Assembly: GCF_934772795.1 (NCBI RefSeq)
Contig: NZ_CAKVMR010000058.1
Location: 1 to 13,288, forward strand
Direction: 5' to 3'
Length of the DNA stretch: 13,288 nt
DNA from: an uncultured Holdemanella sp.
GTDB taxonomy: Bacteria; Bacillota_I; Bacilli_A; Erysipelotrichales; Erysipelotrichaceae
Shown piece after piece: positions 13,269 to 13,288 of the stretch (positions are counted from its first letter, which is position 1; every line of letters begins with the position of its first letter). Below the pieces are notes generated by a model that ran no database searches, was not told the DNA's origin, and worked only from the letters and a program-made list of their open reading frames with translations. Made by a program: the position numbers and the translations under genes.

Positions 13269-13288
13269 AGCTCATTGCATCCCGATAT

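Overview
The window is low-GC Bacillota (Firmicutes) DNA: AT-rich intergenic regions, strong AGGAGG-type ribosome sites, TATAAT promoters and typical gut-Firmicute mobile-element families. I cannot fix the genus; Erysipelotrichales or Clostridia-like gut bacteria are my guess. No rRNA, tRNA, CRISPR array or intact insertion sequence was seen.

Layout. (1) 1-2.6 kb is a mosaic of debris and solitary genes: the C-terminal relic of a tyrosine recombinase, a stem-loop element, a 72-aa small protein, a rightward terminator, a leftward AAA+ ATPase/DUF4143 gene with a promoter framed by two 35-bp palindromes, and a broken reading frame. (2) 2.6-2.99 kb holds a hairpin-rich non-coding stretch, a leftward terminator, and probably the left end of the next element. 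(3) 2.99-6.62 kb is the leftward backbone of an integrative mobilizable element: a small DNA-binding protein, a RepA-like hexameric helicase, a candidate oriT, a MobV relaxase and a tyrosine integrase, with short overlaps between genes. (4) 6.62-6.95 kb is the control region between this operon and a rightward XRE-type regulator. (5) 7.93-13.27 kb is a rightward cargo operon of two ABC ATPases and three large-loop permeases. It resembles lantibiotic/bacitracin self-protection transporters (LanFEG/BcrAB) because both ATPases carry Glu in place of the Q-loop Gln.

How it may work. Int would excise and integrate the element, MobV would nick oriT for transfer by a helper conjugation machine, and the RepA-like helicase could unwind the nicked circle for replication. 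The control region holds two identical-geometry operators (12-bp arms, 17-bp spacer, 41 bp each), one over each divergent promoter. It also encodes a likely small antisense RNA of about 84 nt, with its own promoter and terminator, opposite the leader of the replication operon. That is a plasmid-like copy-control layout inside an integrative element, and I consider it the most interesting part of the window. The ABC cargo would give the host resistance to, or export of, a peptide antimicrobial; no bacteriocin structural gene or two-component system is visible.
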